A stretch of 64,000 nt of DNA from Streptomyces sp. P3 (GCF_003032475.1 NZ_CP028369.1:8866001-8930000); one strand, 5' to 3'. Positions 54,046 through 62,438 are shown, numbered from the stretch's first letter. Translations and numbers: made by a program. Notes: generated by a model from the sequence alone, not told the origin.

Positions 54046-55424
54046 GCAGCGGCCCCACTCCGCTCCTGGTCCTCGACGTGGTCGGCCTCACCCCCCGTCT
54101 CCTGGACGACATGCCCCGTCTCAAGGCGCTGGCGGTGTCCGGTTCGCAGGCGAACCTGTCCACCGTGCTCCCGGCCGTCACCTGCACCGCGCAGTCCACC
54201 TTCCTCACCGGCGAGCTGCCCGCCGAGCACGGCGTCGTCGGCAACGGCTGGTACTTCCGTGAGCTGGGAGACGTACTGCTGTGGCGGCAGCACAACGGTC
54301 TGGTCGCGGGAGACAAGCTGTGGGACGCCGCCCGCCGCGCCCACCCCGGCTACACGGTCGCCAACATCTGCTGGTGGTACGCCATGGGCGCCGACACCGA
54401 CTTCACCGTCACCCCCCGTCCGATCTACTACTCCGACGGCCGCAAGGAACCCGACTGCTACACCCGCCCGGCAGCCCTGCACGACGAACTCACCGAGAAG
54501 TTCGGGACCTTCCCGCTCTTCCACTTCTGGGGACCGGGCGCGGACATCGTCTCCAGCCAGTGGATCGCCGACGTCACCCGCCACGTCATGCGCACCCGCC
54601 GGCCCGACCTGGCCCTGTGCTACCTGCCGCATCTCGACTACGACCTGCAGCGGTACGGCCCCGACGACGCCCGCTCCCACCGCGCCGCCGCAGAACTCGA
54701 CGCCGTCATCGGCCCGTTGCTCGACGACGCCCGCGCGGAGGGCCGTTCGGTCGTAGCCCTGTCCGAGTACGGCATCACCCGCGTGAGCCGTCCGGTCGAC
54801 GTCAACCGCGCCCTGCGGCGGGCCGGGCTTCTCGAGGTCCACACCCAGGACGGCATGGAGTACCTGGACCCGATGGCGTCCCGCGCCTTCGCCGTCGCCG
54901 ACCACCAGATCGCCCACGTCTACGTCCGCCGACCCGAGGACTTGGCAGCCACCCGCGAGGCACTGACGGACCTGCCGGGCATCGACGAGATCCTCGACGA
55001 CGACGGCAAGAAGGCGAACGGGCTCGACCACCCGCGCTCCGGGGAACTGATCGCGCTCGCCGCACCGGACGCCTGGTTCACGTACTACTACTGGCTCGAC
55101 GACGCCCGCGCCCCCGACTTCGCCCAGCTCGTCGAGATCCACCGCAAACCGGGCTACGACCCCGTCGAGCTGTTCATGGATCCCGAGGATCCCTACGTGC
55201 GGCTCAGGGCGGCCAATGCGGTGGCCCGCAAGAAGCTCGGCCTGCGCTACCGGCTCGCCGTCGTCCCCCTCGACCCCTCACCCATACGCGGCAGCCACGG
55301 TCGCCGCCCCTCGAGCGACGAAGAAGGTCCGCTCGTCCTGGTCTCCACCCCCCGCGCAGTATCCGGCCGCGTAGCGGCCACCGAAGTGAAGTCCCTTCTC
55401 CTGCGGCTCGCCGGCCTCTCCTGA
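54042..55424 (+). CDS. eboF: Alkaline-phosphatase-superfamily protein, EboF-like (nucleotide pyrophosphatase/phosphodiesterase fold)
   Basis: 460 residues, ATG overlapping the eboE stop. Nucleophile Thr region TVLPAVTCTAQSTFLTGELP with AEHGVVGNGWYF, metal Asp at LLVLDVVGLTP, LALCYLPHLDYDLQRYGPDD (Asp/His), VVALSEYGITRVSRPVDVNR and FAVADHQIAHVYVRRPEDLA (His). These are the ligand positions of type I phosphodiesterases. No signal peptide, so it acts in the cytosol or at the inner membrane face. In the operon it may remove the phosphate of a prenylated or glycosylated inositol phosphate. Confidence 0.88.
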   Translation: MSSGPTPLLVLDVVGLTPRLLDDMPRLKALAVSGSQANLSTVLPAVTCTAQSTFLTGELPAEHGVVGNGWYFRELGDVLLWRQHNGLVAGDKLWDAARRAHPGYTVANICWWYAMGADTDFTVTPRPIYYSDGRKEPDCYTRPAALHDELTEKFGTFPLFHFWGPGADIVSSQWIADVTRHVMRTRRPDLALCYLPHLDYDLQRYGPDDARSHRAAAELDAVIGPLLDDARAEGRSVVALSEYGITRVSRPVDVNRALRRAGLLEVHTQDGMEYLDPMASRAFAVADHQIAHVYVRRPEDLAATREALTDLPGIDEILDDDGKKANGLDHPRSGELIALAAPDAWFTYYYWLDDARAPDFAQLVEIHRKPGYDPVELFMDPEDPYVRLRAANAVARKKLGLRYRLAVVPLDPSPIRGSHGRRPSSDEEGPLVLVSTPRAVSGRVAATEVKSLLLRLAGLS

Positions 55425-55477
55425 GGCGGCAGCCGTCGGGCGCCCGCAGCACCGCGACAACGAAAGAGAGAACCACT

Positions 55478-56641
55478 GTGACCGCGTTCAACGACGAAGC
55501 CGTCACCGGCGACGCCCTGCGCCGCACCCTCGGCGTCAGCCGCCGCCGCTTCCTCAGCACCTGCACGGCCGTTTCCGCGGCGTCGATCGCCGCTCCGGTC
55601 TTCGGCGCCGCGCCCGCCTTGGCGCAGAGCAGCTCCGAAGCGGCCGGCAACGACCGCAGCCGTTCCGCTCTGGTCCCGCCGCACAAGCGCGGCATCATCC
55701 TCTACACCGTCCGTGACGCGATCGGCCGCGACCCGCTGGCCTCCGACCTGCCCTCCGGGTTCCGCGAGGTGTTCCGGCAGCTGTCGCGCTTCGGCTACCG
55801 CCAGGTGGAGTTCGCCGGTTACGGCCAGCACGCCAACGCGCCGGGCGGCGCCGATCTGGGCACCGTCCAGGGCGCGAAGCTCCTGCGCTCCTGGCTCGAC
55901 GACTACGGGCTTCGGGCCCAGGGCAGCCACGGCTACATCCCGCCGTCCTGGCCGCTGACCACCTCCGACCTGGACACCTTCAAGCGCTTCCTGGAGATGT
56001 CCAACATCCTCGGCATGGAGCACATGGGCACTGGCGCCGACCCCGCCAACACCCGCTACCGGGCCGACTGGGACGTCGCCGCTCAGAAGTGGAACACCCT
56101 GGGCGGCATCGCCCGCCGTGAGGGCATCAAGCTCTACACCCACAACCACGACGCGGCCTACGACTTCCTGCTCGACGGCGGTCCGCTCGACGCCCAGGGC
56201 AAGCCCACCCGCAGCTCCGGCATCCGGAAGCTGGAGTACTTCCTGAGCGTGACGGACCGCAAGAACGTCTATCTGGAGCTGGACGTCTTCTGGGCACACG
56301 TGGCCCAGTACAAGTTCCACACCTACACCGCCCACGACGGCTCGCAGCGTGAGAAGGTCTTCGACCCGGCCGCGCTCGTGGTCCGCAACACCAACCGCTT
56401 CCCGCTCTTCCACGCGAAGGACGGCGTGGTCAACCTCCAGAGCGGCCTGGGCTACGACATGGTGCCGTTCGGCACGGGCGACATCGACTACCGGAAGTTC
56501 TTCACCCGGGTGGGCGCGAAGAACTACCACAACCCGATGGTCGAGCAGGACAACGCGCCGAGCACGACCGCCCCCGGCCAGTCCCTGGAGTTCGCCAAGG
56601 TCGGCTACGACAACCTCGCGGCCCTGCGCGCCTGCAACTGA
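55478..56641 (+). CDS. Tat-exported sugar phosphate isomerase/epimerase-like TIM-barrel protein
   Basis: 387 residues from GTG 55478. Twin-arginine signal: LGVSRRRFLSTCTAVSAASI, cleavage near APALA. Mature domain: GIILYTVRDAIGRDPLASDL, FRQLSRFGYRQVEFAGYGQH, RREGIKLYTHNHDAAYDFLL (His), RKNVYLELDVFWAHVAQYKF (Glu/Asp/His metal set), NRFPLFHAKDGVVNLQSGLG and MVPFGTGDIDYRKFFTR, NPMVEQDNAPST. An extracellular relative of hexulose isomerases, as often paired with PQQ dehydrogenases and ThuA proteins. Starts 53 bp after eboF and ends in a hairpin, so probably transcribed with the Ebo operon. Confidence 0.88.
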   Translation: MTAFNDEAVTGDALRRTLGVSRRRFLSTCTAVSAASIAAPVFGAAPALAQSSSEAAGNDRSRSALVPPHKRGIILYTVRDAIGRDPLASDLPSGFREVFRQLSRFGYRQVEFAGYGQHANAPGGADLGTVQGAKLLRSWLDDYGLRAQGSHGYIPPSWPLTTSDLDTFKRFLEMSNILGMEHMGTGADPANTRYRADWDVAAQKWNTLGGIARREGIKLYTHNHDAAYDFLLDGGPLDAQGKPTRSSGIRKLEYFLSVTDRKNVYLELDVFWAHVAQYKFHTYTAHDGSQREKVFDPAALVVRNTNRFPLFHAKDGVVNLQSGLGYDMVPFGTGDIDYRKFFTRVGAKNYHNPMVEQDNAPSTTAPGQSLEFAKVGYDNLAALRACN

Positions 56642-56660
56642 CTTAACGTCACTTGTGGTG

Positions 56661-56689
56661 CCCGCCCGCCAGCTTGACGGTCGGGCGGG
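56661..56689 (+). terminator. Hairpin terminator after the Tat-exported isomerase
   Basis: CCCGCCCG (56661-56668) and CGGGCGGG (56682-56689) around a 13-nt loop, 20 bp past the stop. Confidence 0.65.
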
Positions 56690-56758
56690 GGTGCTAAGCG
56701 TCCAACTCACTTATTCCGCTTGGCTTTTCACCCGCTGGCCAGACCAAAGGAGTTCTGA

Positions 56759-58879
56759 GTGCGTAACAGACGGATCGCCACCTTCATCGGGACGGCCGCC
56801 CTGGCCGGAGCCATCGGGCTGCTGCCCCTCCCCGCAGCCCAGGCCCACCCGTCGGACCCCACACCGCCGACTTCGTCGGACTTCCAGAAGGTCACCCTCA
56901 ACGACCGCCCGGGCGAGCCCATGGCCCTGGCTGTCCTGCCCGACCGGCGCGTGCTGCACACCGCGCGCACCGGAGAGGTCCGCATCCACGACCCCAAGAG
57001 CGGCGTGAACTTCATCGCCGCCGACATGAAGAAGAGCCCCGCCGGGCTCTACCAGCACGACGAAGAGGGCGTGCAGGGCATCGCCGTCGACCCGAGCTTC
57101 GCCAAGAACCACTGGGTCTACCTCTATTACTCGCCCCGCCTCGACACCCCCATGGACGACCCGGCCACCCCGGGCGTCAACGAGGGGGACGCACCGCAGT
57201 TCGGCACGGCCGCGGACTTCGCCAAGTACAAGGGCGTCACCCGGCTGTCGCGTTTCAAGCTCGTGGGCAACAAGCTCGACTACGGCACCGAGCAGAAGAT
57301 CCTCGACGTGCCGGCCGACCGCGGCATCTGCTGCCACGTCGGCGGCAAGATCGACTTCGATCACAAGGGCAACCTGTTCCTGTCGACCGGCGACGACTCC
57401 AACCCGTTCTCCTCCGACGGCTACGCCCCGCTCGACGACCGCGCCGACCGCAACCCCGCCTACGACGCACGGCGCACCGCGGGCAACACCAACGACCTGC
57501 GCGGCAAGGTCCTGCGCATCAAGGCCAAACGCAACGGCGGCTACGCGATACCCGACGGCAACCTCTTCGCCCCGGGCACGGCGAAGACCCGCCCCGAGAT
57601 CTACGCCATGGGCCTGCGCAACCCCTTCCGCTTCGGAGTGGACGACAAGACCGGCGAGGTCTACGTCGGCGACTACTCGCCCGACGCCAAACAGGCCAAC
57701 CCCAACCGCGGGCCCGCCGGCCAGGGGCGCTGGATGGTCATCGACCGCCCCGCCAACTACGGCTGGCCGTTCTGCGTGACCCGGGACCAGCCGTACCAGG
57801 ACTACGACTTCGCCACCCAGACCTCGAGCGGCGCGTTCAACTGCTCGAAGCCGGTCAACGACTCGCGCCACAACACCGGTCGCAGCGAACTGCCCCCGGT
57901 CGAGAACGCGGAGATCGTCTACGGCTACGGCGCCTCCGCCGAGTTCCCCGAACTCGGCACGGGCGGCATCGGCCCCATGGGCGGCCCGGCCTACCGCTAC
58001 GACAAGCACAACAAGGCCGCCAACCGTTGGCCTCAGTACTTCGACGGCAAGCCGCTCTTCTACGAGTGGACCCGCGACCAGATGAAGGCCATCACCCTCG
58101 GCAAGAACAACGCGGTCCAGAAGATCGAGGACGCGATTCCCTCGATCACCACGGACGGCCCGATCGACGCCGAGTTCGGCCCGGACGGCGCGCTGTACGT
58201 CCTGGAGTACGGCACCGGGTACTTCGCGGAACTGCCCGAGGCCCAGCTCTCCCGCATCGACTTCACGCGCGGCAACCGCACCCCCGAGCCCAAGGTCGCC
58301 GCGGACGTGGTCAACGGCACCAGCCCGCTGACGGTCGAGTTCTCCGGTGCCGGCACCAAGGACGCCGACGGCGACGCCCTGCGCTACGCCTGGGACTTCG
58401 ACGCCGACGGCGCCGTCGATTCCAGGGAAGCCAACCCGAAGCACACCTTCGACAAGAACGGCGTCTACGACGCCACGCTGAAGGTCACCGACAGTACCGG
58501 CCGCTCGGCCTCCGCCTCGGTTCCGGTCGTGGTCGGCAACAAGGCGCCGGTCGTCTCCCTCACCACCGACCCGGCCCCGCACGGCGGTACGCCGTTCCAC
58601 TGGGGTGACACGGTCACCTGGCAGGTCACCGTCACCGACGACCAGCCGGTGGACTGCGCGAAGGTGAGCGTTTCGTTCATCCTCGGCCACGACGCGCACG
58701 GACATCCGCTGTCCACGAGCAACGGGTGCTCCGGCTCGTTCAAGACCTTCGTGGACGGCGGCCACTCCGGTTCCGGCAACCTCAAGGCGGTCTTCAACGC
58801 CACCTACACCGACACACCCCCGGCCGGCCTGCCGCCCCTCTCGGGCAGCGCCGAGGTCGCCCTGACACCGGCCGGCTGA
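56759..58879 (+). CDS. Secreted PQQ-dependent sugar dehydrogenase with PKD domain
   Basis: 706 residues. Sec signal (RIATFIGTAALAGAIGLLPL, AQA site). Beta-propeller of the soluble glucose/sorbosone dehydrogenase family: GVQGIAVDPSFAKNHWVYLY, CCHVGGKIDFDHKGNLFLST, GDDSNPFSSDG, LRGKVLRIKAKRNGGYAIPD, RPEIYAMGLRNPFRFGVDDK and FGPDGALYVLEYGTGYFA. A PKD/Ig-like domain follows (about 510-590: SPLTVEFSGAGTKDADGDAL, YAWDFDADGAVDS, HTFDKNGVYDATLKVTDSTG) and then a further beta-sandwich with a Cys pair. Oxidises a sugar or cyclitol outside the cell with PQQ. GTG start, RBS AAAGGAG. Confidence 0.92.
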   Translation: MRNRRIATFIGTAALAGAIGLLPLPAAQAHPSDPTPPTSSDFQKVTLNDRPGEPMALAVLPDRRVLHTARTGEVRIHDPKSGVNFIAADMKKSPAGLYQHDEEGVQGIAVDPSFAKNHWVYLYYSPRLDTPMDDPATPGVNEGDAPQFGTAADFAKYKGVTRLSRFKLVGNKLDYGTEQKILDVPADRGICCHVGGKIDFDHKGNLFLSTGDDSNPFSSDGYAPLDDRADRNPAYDARRTAGNTNDLRGKVLRIKAKRNGGYAIPDGNLFAPGTAKTRPEIYAMGLRNPFRFGVDDKTGEVYVGDYSPDAKQANPNRGPAGQGRWMVIDRPANYGWPFCVTRDQPYQDYDFATQTSSGAFNCSKPVNDSRHNTGRSELPPVENAEIVYGYGASAEFPELGTGGIGPMGGPAYRYDKHNKAANRWPQYFDGKPLFYEWTRDQMKAITLGKNNAVQKIEDAIPSITTDGPIDAEFGPDGALYVLEYGTGYFAELPEAQLSRIDFTRGNRTPEPKVAADVVNGTSPLTVEFSGAGTKDADGDALRYAWDFDADGAVDSREANPKHTFDKNGVYDATLKVTDSTGRSASASVPVVVGNKAPVVSLTTDPAPHGGTPFHWGDTVTWQVTVTDDQPVDCAKVSVSFILGHDAHGHPLSTSNGCSGSFKTFVDGGHSGSGNLKAVFNATYTDTPPAGLPPLSGSAEVALTPAG

Positions 58880-58898
58880 CCTGGCGGAGAAACAGATG

Positions 58899-58931
58899 CG
58901 GGGCGCCCCACCTGAGGAGGGCGGCGCCCCG
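58899..58931 (+). terminator. Hairpin terminator after the sugar dehydrogenase
   Basis: CGGGGCGCC (58899-58907) pairs with GGCGCCCCG (58923-58931), 20 bp beyond the stop. Marks the right edge of the central metabolic block. Confidence 0.8.
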
Positions 58932-59039
58932 TCGCCGCTCCAGCGACCTCTTCTCTCGGTGGGGCCTTGCGGCCCTCCCGGCCGAGGGAGGGCATACGGA
59001 CGTCGTGCGCGGCCCATCGAGTGCGGAACTCGGGGCTCA

Positions 59040-59200
59040 GCGTGGACAGATCGCCCACCTCCGACGCTCCAGCAGCGACAGGTACCGGCCCGAACGCGAG
59101 GCTTCCGTAAGGTAGTCCGGTTGCAGGCCACCGTTCTCCGCTCGCCACCGGTAGCCCGTCTTGCACCCGATCCCATGGCGCCTGGACGCCCATGTCGGCG
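59040..59200 (-). mobile_element. IS30-family transposase N-terminal remnant
   Basis: Minus-strand reading WPPTWASRRHGIGCKTGYRW, RAENGGLQPDYLTEASRSGR, YLSLLERRRW matches the N-terminal region of a Streptomyces IS30 transposase type (GCKTGYRWRAE-GG---SGRYLSLLER-RIA). It is joined directly to the broken aldehyde dehydrogenase at about 59205 and breaks off at 59040. Confidence 0.6.
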
Positions 59201-59204
59201 GCCA

Positions 59205-60183
59205 GTCGAAACCCTGCTGCTCCGAGCGGGCGCGCAGCACGGTGAGCACCGGGCAGAGCTTCTCCCTGGTCAGCGACTCCTCCGGGCCGACCCGGTCCGT
59301 CTGGACCAGGATGAGCGAGGTGCCGGCGGGCACCCGGAAACCAGCGTGCTCCGCGACCCACTAGGGGCTCTGCCCGACAGCGGCGGCGTTGACCTTGGGC
59401 TCACAACCCGCACCCGCGGTGTCCGCTGGGAACAGGAAGGTCCCCAGCTTCGCCTGCTCCTCGGCGGTCGCCACGCGGCGTGCAGCGTGCGGAACTCGGC
59501 GAGCGCCGGGTCGTAGATCTCGTCGTCCAGGATGACGGCCTGCTCGGAGGCGCAGATCATGCCGTTGTCGAACGACTTGGACAGCACCGGGTCGTTGACG
59601 GCGCGGCGAAGCCTGGCGCTCCTGTGGACGCACGCGGGGACGTTGCCGGCCCCGACCCCCAGGACGGGCTTGCCCGCCGAGTAGCCGCCTTGACCATCGC
59701 GTTGCCGCCCGTGGCGGGTATCAGCGACACACCCGGGTGGCGCATCAGGGCGCCAGTCGCCTCGACGGACGGAGCCTCGATCCACTGGATGCAGTGCTCG
59801 GGGGCTCCCGAGGCGAGGGCGGCGTCGCGCAGGAGTGACCGCGCACACCAATGTCCTCGATGTCGTTGCGGGCGATGACGCCCACTGTCTTCATGGGAGC
59901 CATGCTGTGGGTGACGTGCTCGCAGGCGAACATGTTCTTAGCCGCCTTGTCCTCGAAGACGTCCCGTCCGGTCTCCTCCACCGCGAGGCGGGCCAGCGCG
60001 GTGTGCTGGTCCAGAGCGGCGACCGACACCTTCTTGAGATGTGGTCGACCTGTTCCTGGTCCAGGGCTTCGTAGTCCGCCGAGGCCTTGAGCCCGTTGGT
60101 GTCAGCTGGCCAACGGCGATGACGGTGTCCGACGGCGCCTCGGCGGTGGCCCTGGTCGCGGTGCGGTCGTCGTGGCGGGTCAT
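59205..60183 (-). pseudogene. CoA-acylating aldehyde dehydrogenase (AdhE N-terminal domain), multiply frameshifted and truncated
   Basis: ATG 60183 opens MTRHDDRTATRATAEAPSDT, VIAVGQL, then frames alternate: SADYEALDQEQVDHI, SVAALDQHTALARLAVEETG, RDVFEDKAAKNMFACEHVTH, SMAPMKTVGVIARNDIEDIG, HPGVSLIPATGGNAMVKAA, YSAGKPVLGVGAGNVPACVH, KSFDNGMICASEQAVILDDE (catalytic-Cys block), FPADTAGAGCEPKVNAAAVG and LTREKLCPVLTVLRARS. At least four frameshifts and some deleted parts; the iron alcohol dehydrogenase half is absent. AdhE-type enzymes interconvert acetyl-CoA, acetaldehyde and ethanol. Inactive here; truncated by the IS30 remnant. Confidence 0.85.
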
Positions 60184-60244
60184 GGGTGTGCGTCCGTGGT
60201 CGAGAGGTGGGGCCGCACCCTCCGGCGGCCCGTGCGAGAGCGGC

Positions 60245-60414
60245 GATCTGACCGGTCGAGCGGTCACCGCCTCGGCACAGCTCGACGATCTCGGGCTTGA
60301 ACTCCGGCGTGAACGAGCGACGAGGGCGAGGCTTCTTCTTCCCCATGCTCTCCATGATGGACATCCTCCCGGGGCAGAACCCCTGATCTCGAATATCCGT
60401 CAAAGTGGATCAAG
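60245..60414 (-). mobile_element. IS3-family 5' end remnant (copy B): IS edge plus start of orfA
   Basis: ATG 60364 reads MSIMESMGKKKPRPRRSFTP, EFKPEIVELCRGGDRSTGQI, the N-terminal HTH start of IS3-type OrfA (FTPEFK-EIV-L). In frame up to the break at 60245 (GATCTG), beyond which the protein diverges. Edge sequence ATATCCGTCAAAGTGGATCA. Pairs with copy A at 39873-40040. Confidence 0.82.
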
Positions 60415-60419
60415 TCCAA

Positions 60420-60510
60420 GAGTGCAGAGAAAGCGTGTGCGACGGAGAAGAGGCTGACCTGGTGGTGCCAGCCTCTCCAGGTGCGGCCTTCGAAGTGGGT
60501 CAAGCCCACG
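60420..60510 (-). mobile_element. IS701-like (IS4-superfamily) transposase C-terminal remnant
   Basis: Minus-strand VGLTHFEGRTWRGWHHQVSL, FSVAHAFSAL resembles the end of IS701-type transposases (LDHFEGR-W-GWHHHVTL---AHAFL). About 30 codons, directly abutting the edge of IS3 copy B, as if the IS3 element had inserted into it. Confidence 0.65.
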
Positions 60511-60546
60511 GGACGGCACGGAGGCCGAGGGGATGCCCGTTCCGCC

Positions 60547-61545
60547 TCAGTGTGGCGCGCCCGGCAGTGTGCGGGGCCGGGCCGGCGGGGAGCCGGCCAC
60601 CGCCGCGTCGTACAGATGCTGGACGTCGGGGCCGAAGTTCGGGCTGTAGGAGACGTCGGCGGTGGGCCCACCCGTCTTCCAGCCGCCTATGCTCCCCACC
60701 ACCTCGCCCGTCCCGGTGCGCGTATTGAAGTTGGCCAGGAAGGGGCTGCCGCTGGTACCGGGCCTGTAGTCGTTGCAGGCGATGCGGAGATACGACCCGG
60801 GCGTGTGGTCCGTGGGTGTGAACCGGGTCGTGGAGTTGGTGCAGGTCAATGGTTGCCGATCCGCGCCCGGATAGCCGACCAGCCTGACACGGGCAAAGGC
60901 GTAACCGCGCCTGGTGGCCAGGGTGTTGCCGCCTACGACGTCCTGTACCTGTTGGCCGTCGTCGCGGGCATCGACCTGGACGAACGCCACATCCCATGGC
61001 GCGCCCTTGATATGCCCGCGGTCGTAGTAGCGCTGATCGATCCAGATCCGGCTGCGGTTTGCGGAGTCGGTGCGGACAGGGAAGATTCCGTGCGGTCGCG
61101 GGTTGGCCGCGGTCCACTGCGGCACGAAAGCCATCGAACTGCTCCTGGTCTTGGCGTCCAGGCAATGTCCGGCGGTCAGCACGATGTTGTGGTGCGGGCT
61201 CTTGATCACGCTTGCTGTGCAGAAGTAGGAGCCGCTGCCGCGTCGCATATACATCCGCCCGATCATCGCCAACCCGCCGAAGGGCGAGCTCGTCAGGCGT
61301 CCGCCCTTCAGGCGGCCGGAAAGAGTACGCGGTGACGAGGGCATCCCCGAGACATCAGGAAACGGCTTCGCCTCGGCCATACGCTCGTTGGTCCAGAACT
61401 GCTGCGCTGCCGCAGCCGTCCAGCGCGATGCGGTCGGACCGGCCGCCGATGCACTGGCCGTGTCGACCACGGCGGTCGTTGTGATCAGCCCGGCGATCGC
61501 GCTGGTGGTGGCCAGAGAGCGGAGCGCCTTGGTGCGTCTGTTCAC
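60547..61545 (-). CDS. Secreted trypsin-like serine protease
   Basis: 332 residues. Signal peptide at 1-35 (LRSLATTSAIAGLITTTAVV, ASA). Catalytic triad of the chymotrypsin/V8 fold: HNIVLTAGHCLDAKTRSSSM (His), KGAPWDVAFVQVDARDDGQQ (Asp) and NDYRPGTSGSPFLANFNTRT (Ser in GTSGSP). Cys pairs CTASV/GHC and CTNS/RIACND fit disulfides. The roughly 80-residue segment after the signal (SRWTAAAAQQFWTNERMAEA, KPFPDV) is a pro-region. Streptomyces family often next to similar secreted enzymes. AT-rich upstream region with a palindrome at 61604. Confidence 0.9.
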   Translation of the reverse strand: MNRRTKALRSLATTSAIAGLITTTAVVDTASASAAGPTASRWTAAAAQQFWTNERMAEAKPFPDVSGMPSSPRTLSGRLKGGRLTSSPFGGLAMIGRMYMRRGSGSYFCTASVIKSPHHNIVLTAGHCLDAKTRSSSMAFVPQWTAANPRPHGIFPVRTDSANRSRIWIDQRYYDRGHIKGAPWDVAFVQVDARDDGQQVQDVVGGNTLATRRGYAFARVRLVGYPGADRQPLTCTNSTTRFTPTDHTPGSYLRIACNDYRPGTSGSPFLANFNTRTGTGEVVGSIGGWKTGGPTADVSYSPNFGPDVQHLYDAAVAGSPPARPRTLPGAPH

Positions 61546-61603
61546 TCGATGTGTTCCCCCGACGGGTGACCGGACATGATGAACCGACGATAGGGGCGAT
61601 CAC

Positions 61604-61614
61604 TCGATAATCGA
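61604..61614. promoter_or_regulatory. 11-bp palindrome in the protease promoter region
   Basis: TCGATAATCGA at 61604-61614 inside an AT-rich patch (ACTCGATAATCGAAATATAT), about 60 bp upstream of the protease ATG. Candidate operator or promoter element. Confidence 0.4.
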
Positions 61615-61904
61615 AATATATGCCGGATGGGGGCGCGGCGATACACCCAAGTCCCGGTCGAGACCATCCTTGTCGAGTCAGCCCAGGACGCTGAACGAGC
61701 CGAGGCCATGCTCATCAACCACTATCGCGACAGCCACCAGCTGGGCATGATGCTGCTCCCGCCTGGGAAGCTGCCCGCGATGCGCCGCAGACTGCCGTCA
61801 CCAAGACTCGGAGATGTTGTTGCCGCCAGCCATGTCGGCCAGGCGGTGGTCGTGGCGCAGTACGGCCAGGACGATCACCGCGATCTTCCCGGGCGGCAGG
61901 ATCC

Positions 61905-62290
61905 GCCACCGGGACCGGATGGCCGCACCTCGCGGACGTGCCGAGCCGTGACCGGCCCAGCAGCCTCCCGCACGACGGCCAGGATGCGCTGGCAGTCCGG
62001 CGGGAGCATCGTCTCCTCCACGTCGGGCGTGCGGTGCGGGATCGTCATCACCGCCCGGCCGCCCGGCCGCCCGCCTGACCGGGCGTCGGCCCGGCCGAGG
62101 TCCGCTCCTCGGCAGGCTGCTCGCTCATCCGCTCGAGAACTTTCTCGGCGACGGTGAGTTCGTCGCGCTCGGCCCGGACCCCCGCCGGCTGCTCGGCCAG
62201 CTGCTCTTCGAGTTCGTCCGGTTCCGCACGCCGCGCGGTGATCCGTTCCAGCAGTTCGGGATCCGTACACCGGATCGCAGAAGGCCGTCG
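61905..62290 (-). pseudogene. Conserved actinobacterial hypothetical (coiled coil plus winged-helix start), decayed
   Basis: First frame: ELLERITARRAEPDELEEQL, AEQPAGVRAERDELTVAEKV, LERMSEQPAEERTSAGPTPG. A tandem GGCCGGGC duplication shifts the frame, then MTIPHRTPDVEETMLPPDCQ, RILAVVREAAGPVTARHVRE V. Intact members I recall continue as a winged-helix domain ending in GWL-K-PDGRF; that part is missing. Function unknown; related genes commonly lie near IS elements. Identification rests on remembered family pattern. Confidence 0.5.
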
Positions 62291-62438
62291 GCCCGCCGTG
62301 AGCAGGAACCGGCAAGCCGCCCGCTGACGGACGATCTACAGCCCAGACTCCCGCCCATGACCAGCACGAGCGCCCCGGAACACGGTCACACCAGCCCTGC
62401 TGACCAGCGATTTTCAGGTTGGCGGAGGCTCACTCCCG

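Noticed and set aside
56711..59176. 821-codon minus-strand open frame across the PQQ dehydrogenase
   Set aside because: Antisense shadow of a well-supported secreted enzyme; Val/Gly/Arg-rich composition without domains.
61627..61800. Plus-strand frame starting MGARRYTQVPVETILVESAQ
   Set aside because: Reads sensibly for about 55 codons, but I recognise no family, the RBS is weak and the frame then runs through the antisense of another decayed gene. Could be a real small gene; evidence too thin.
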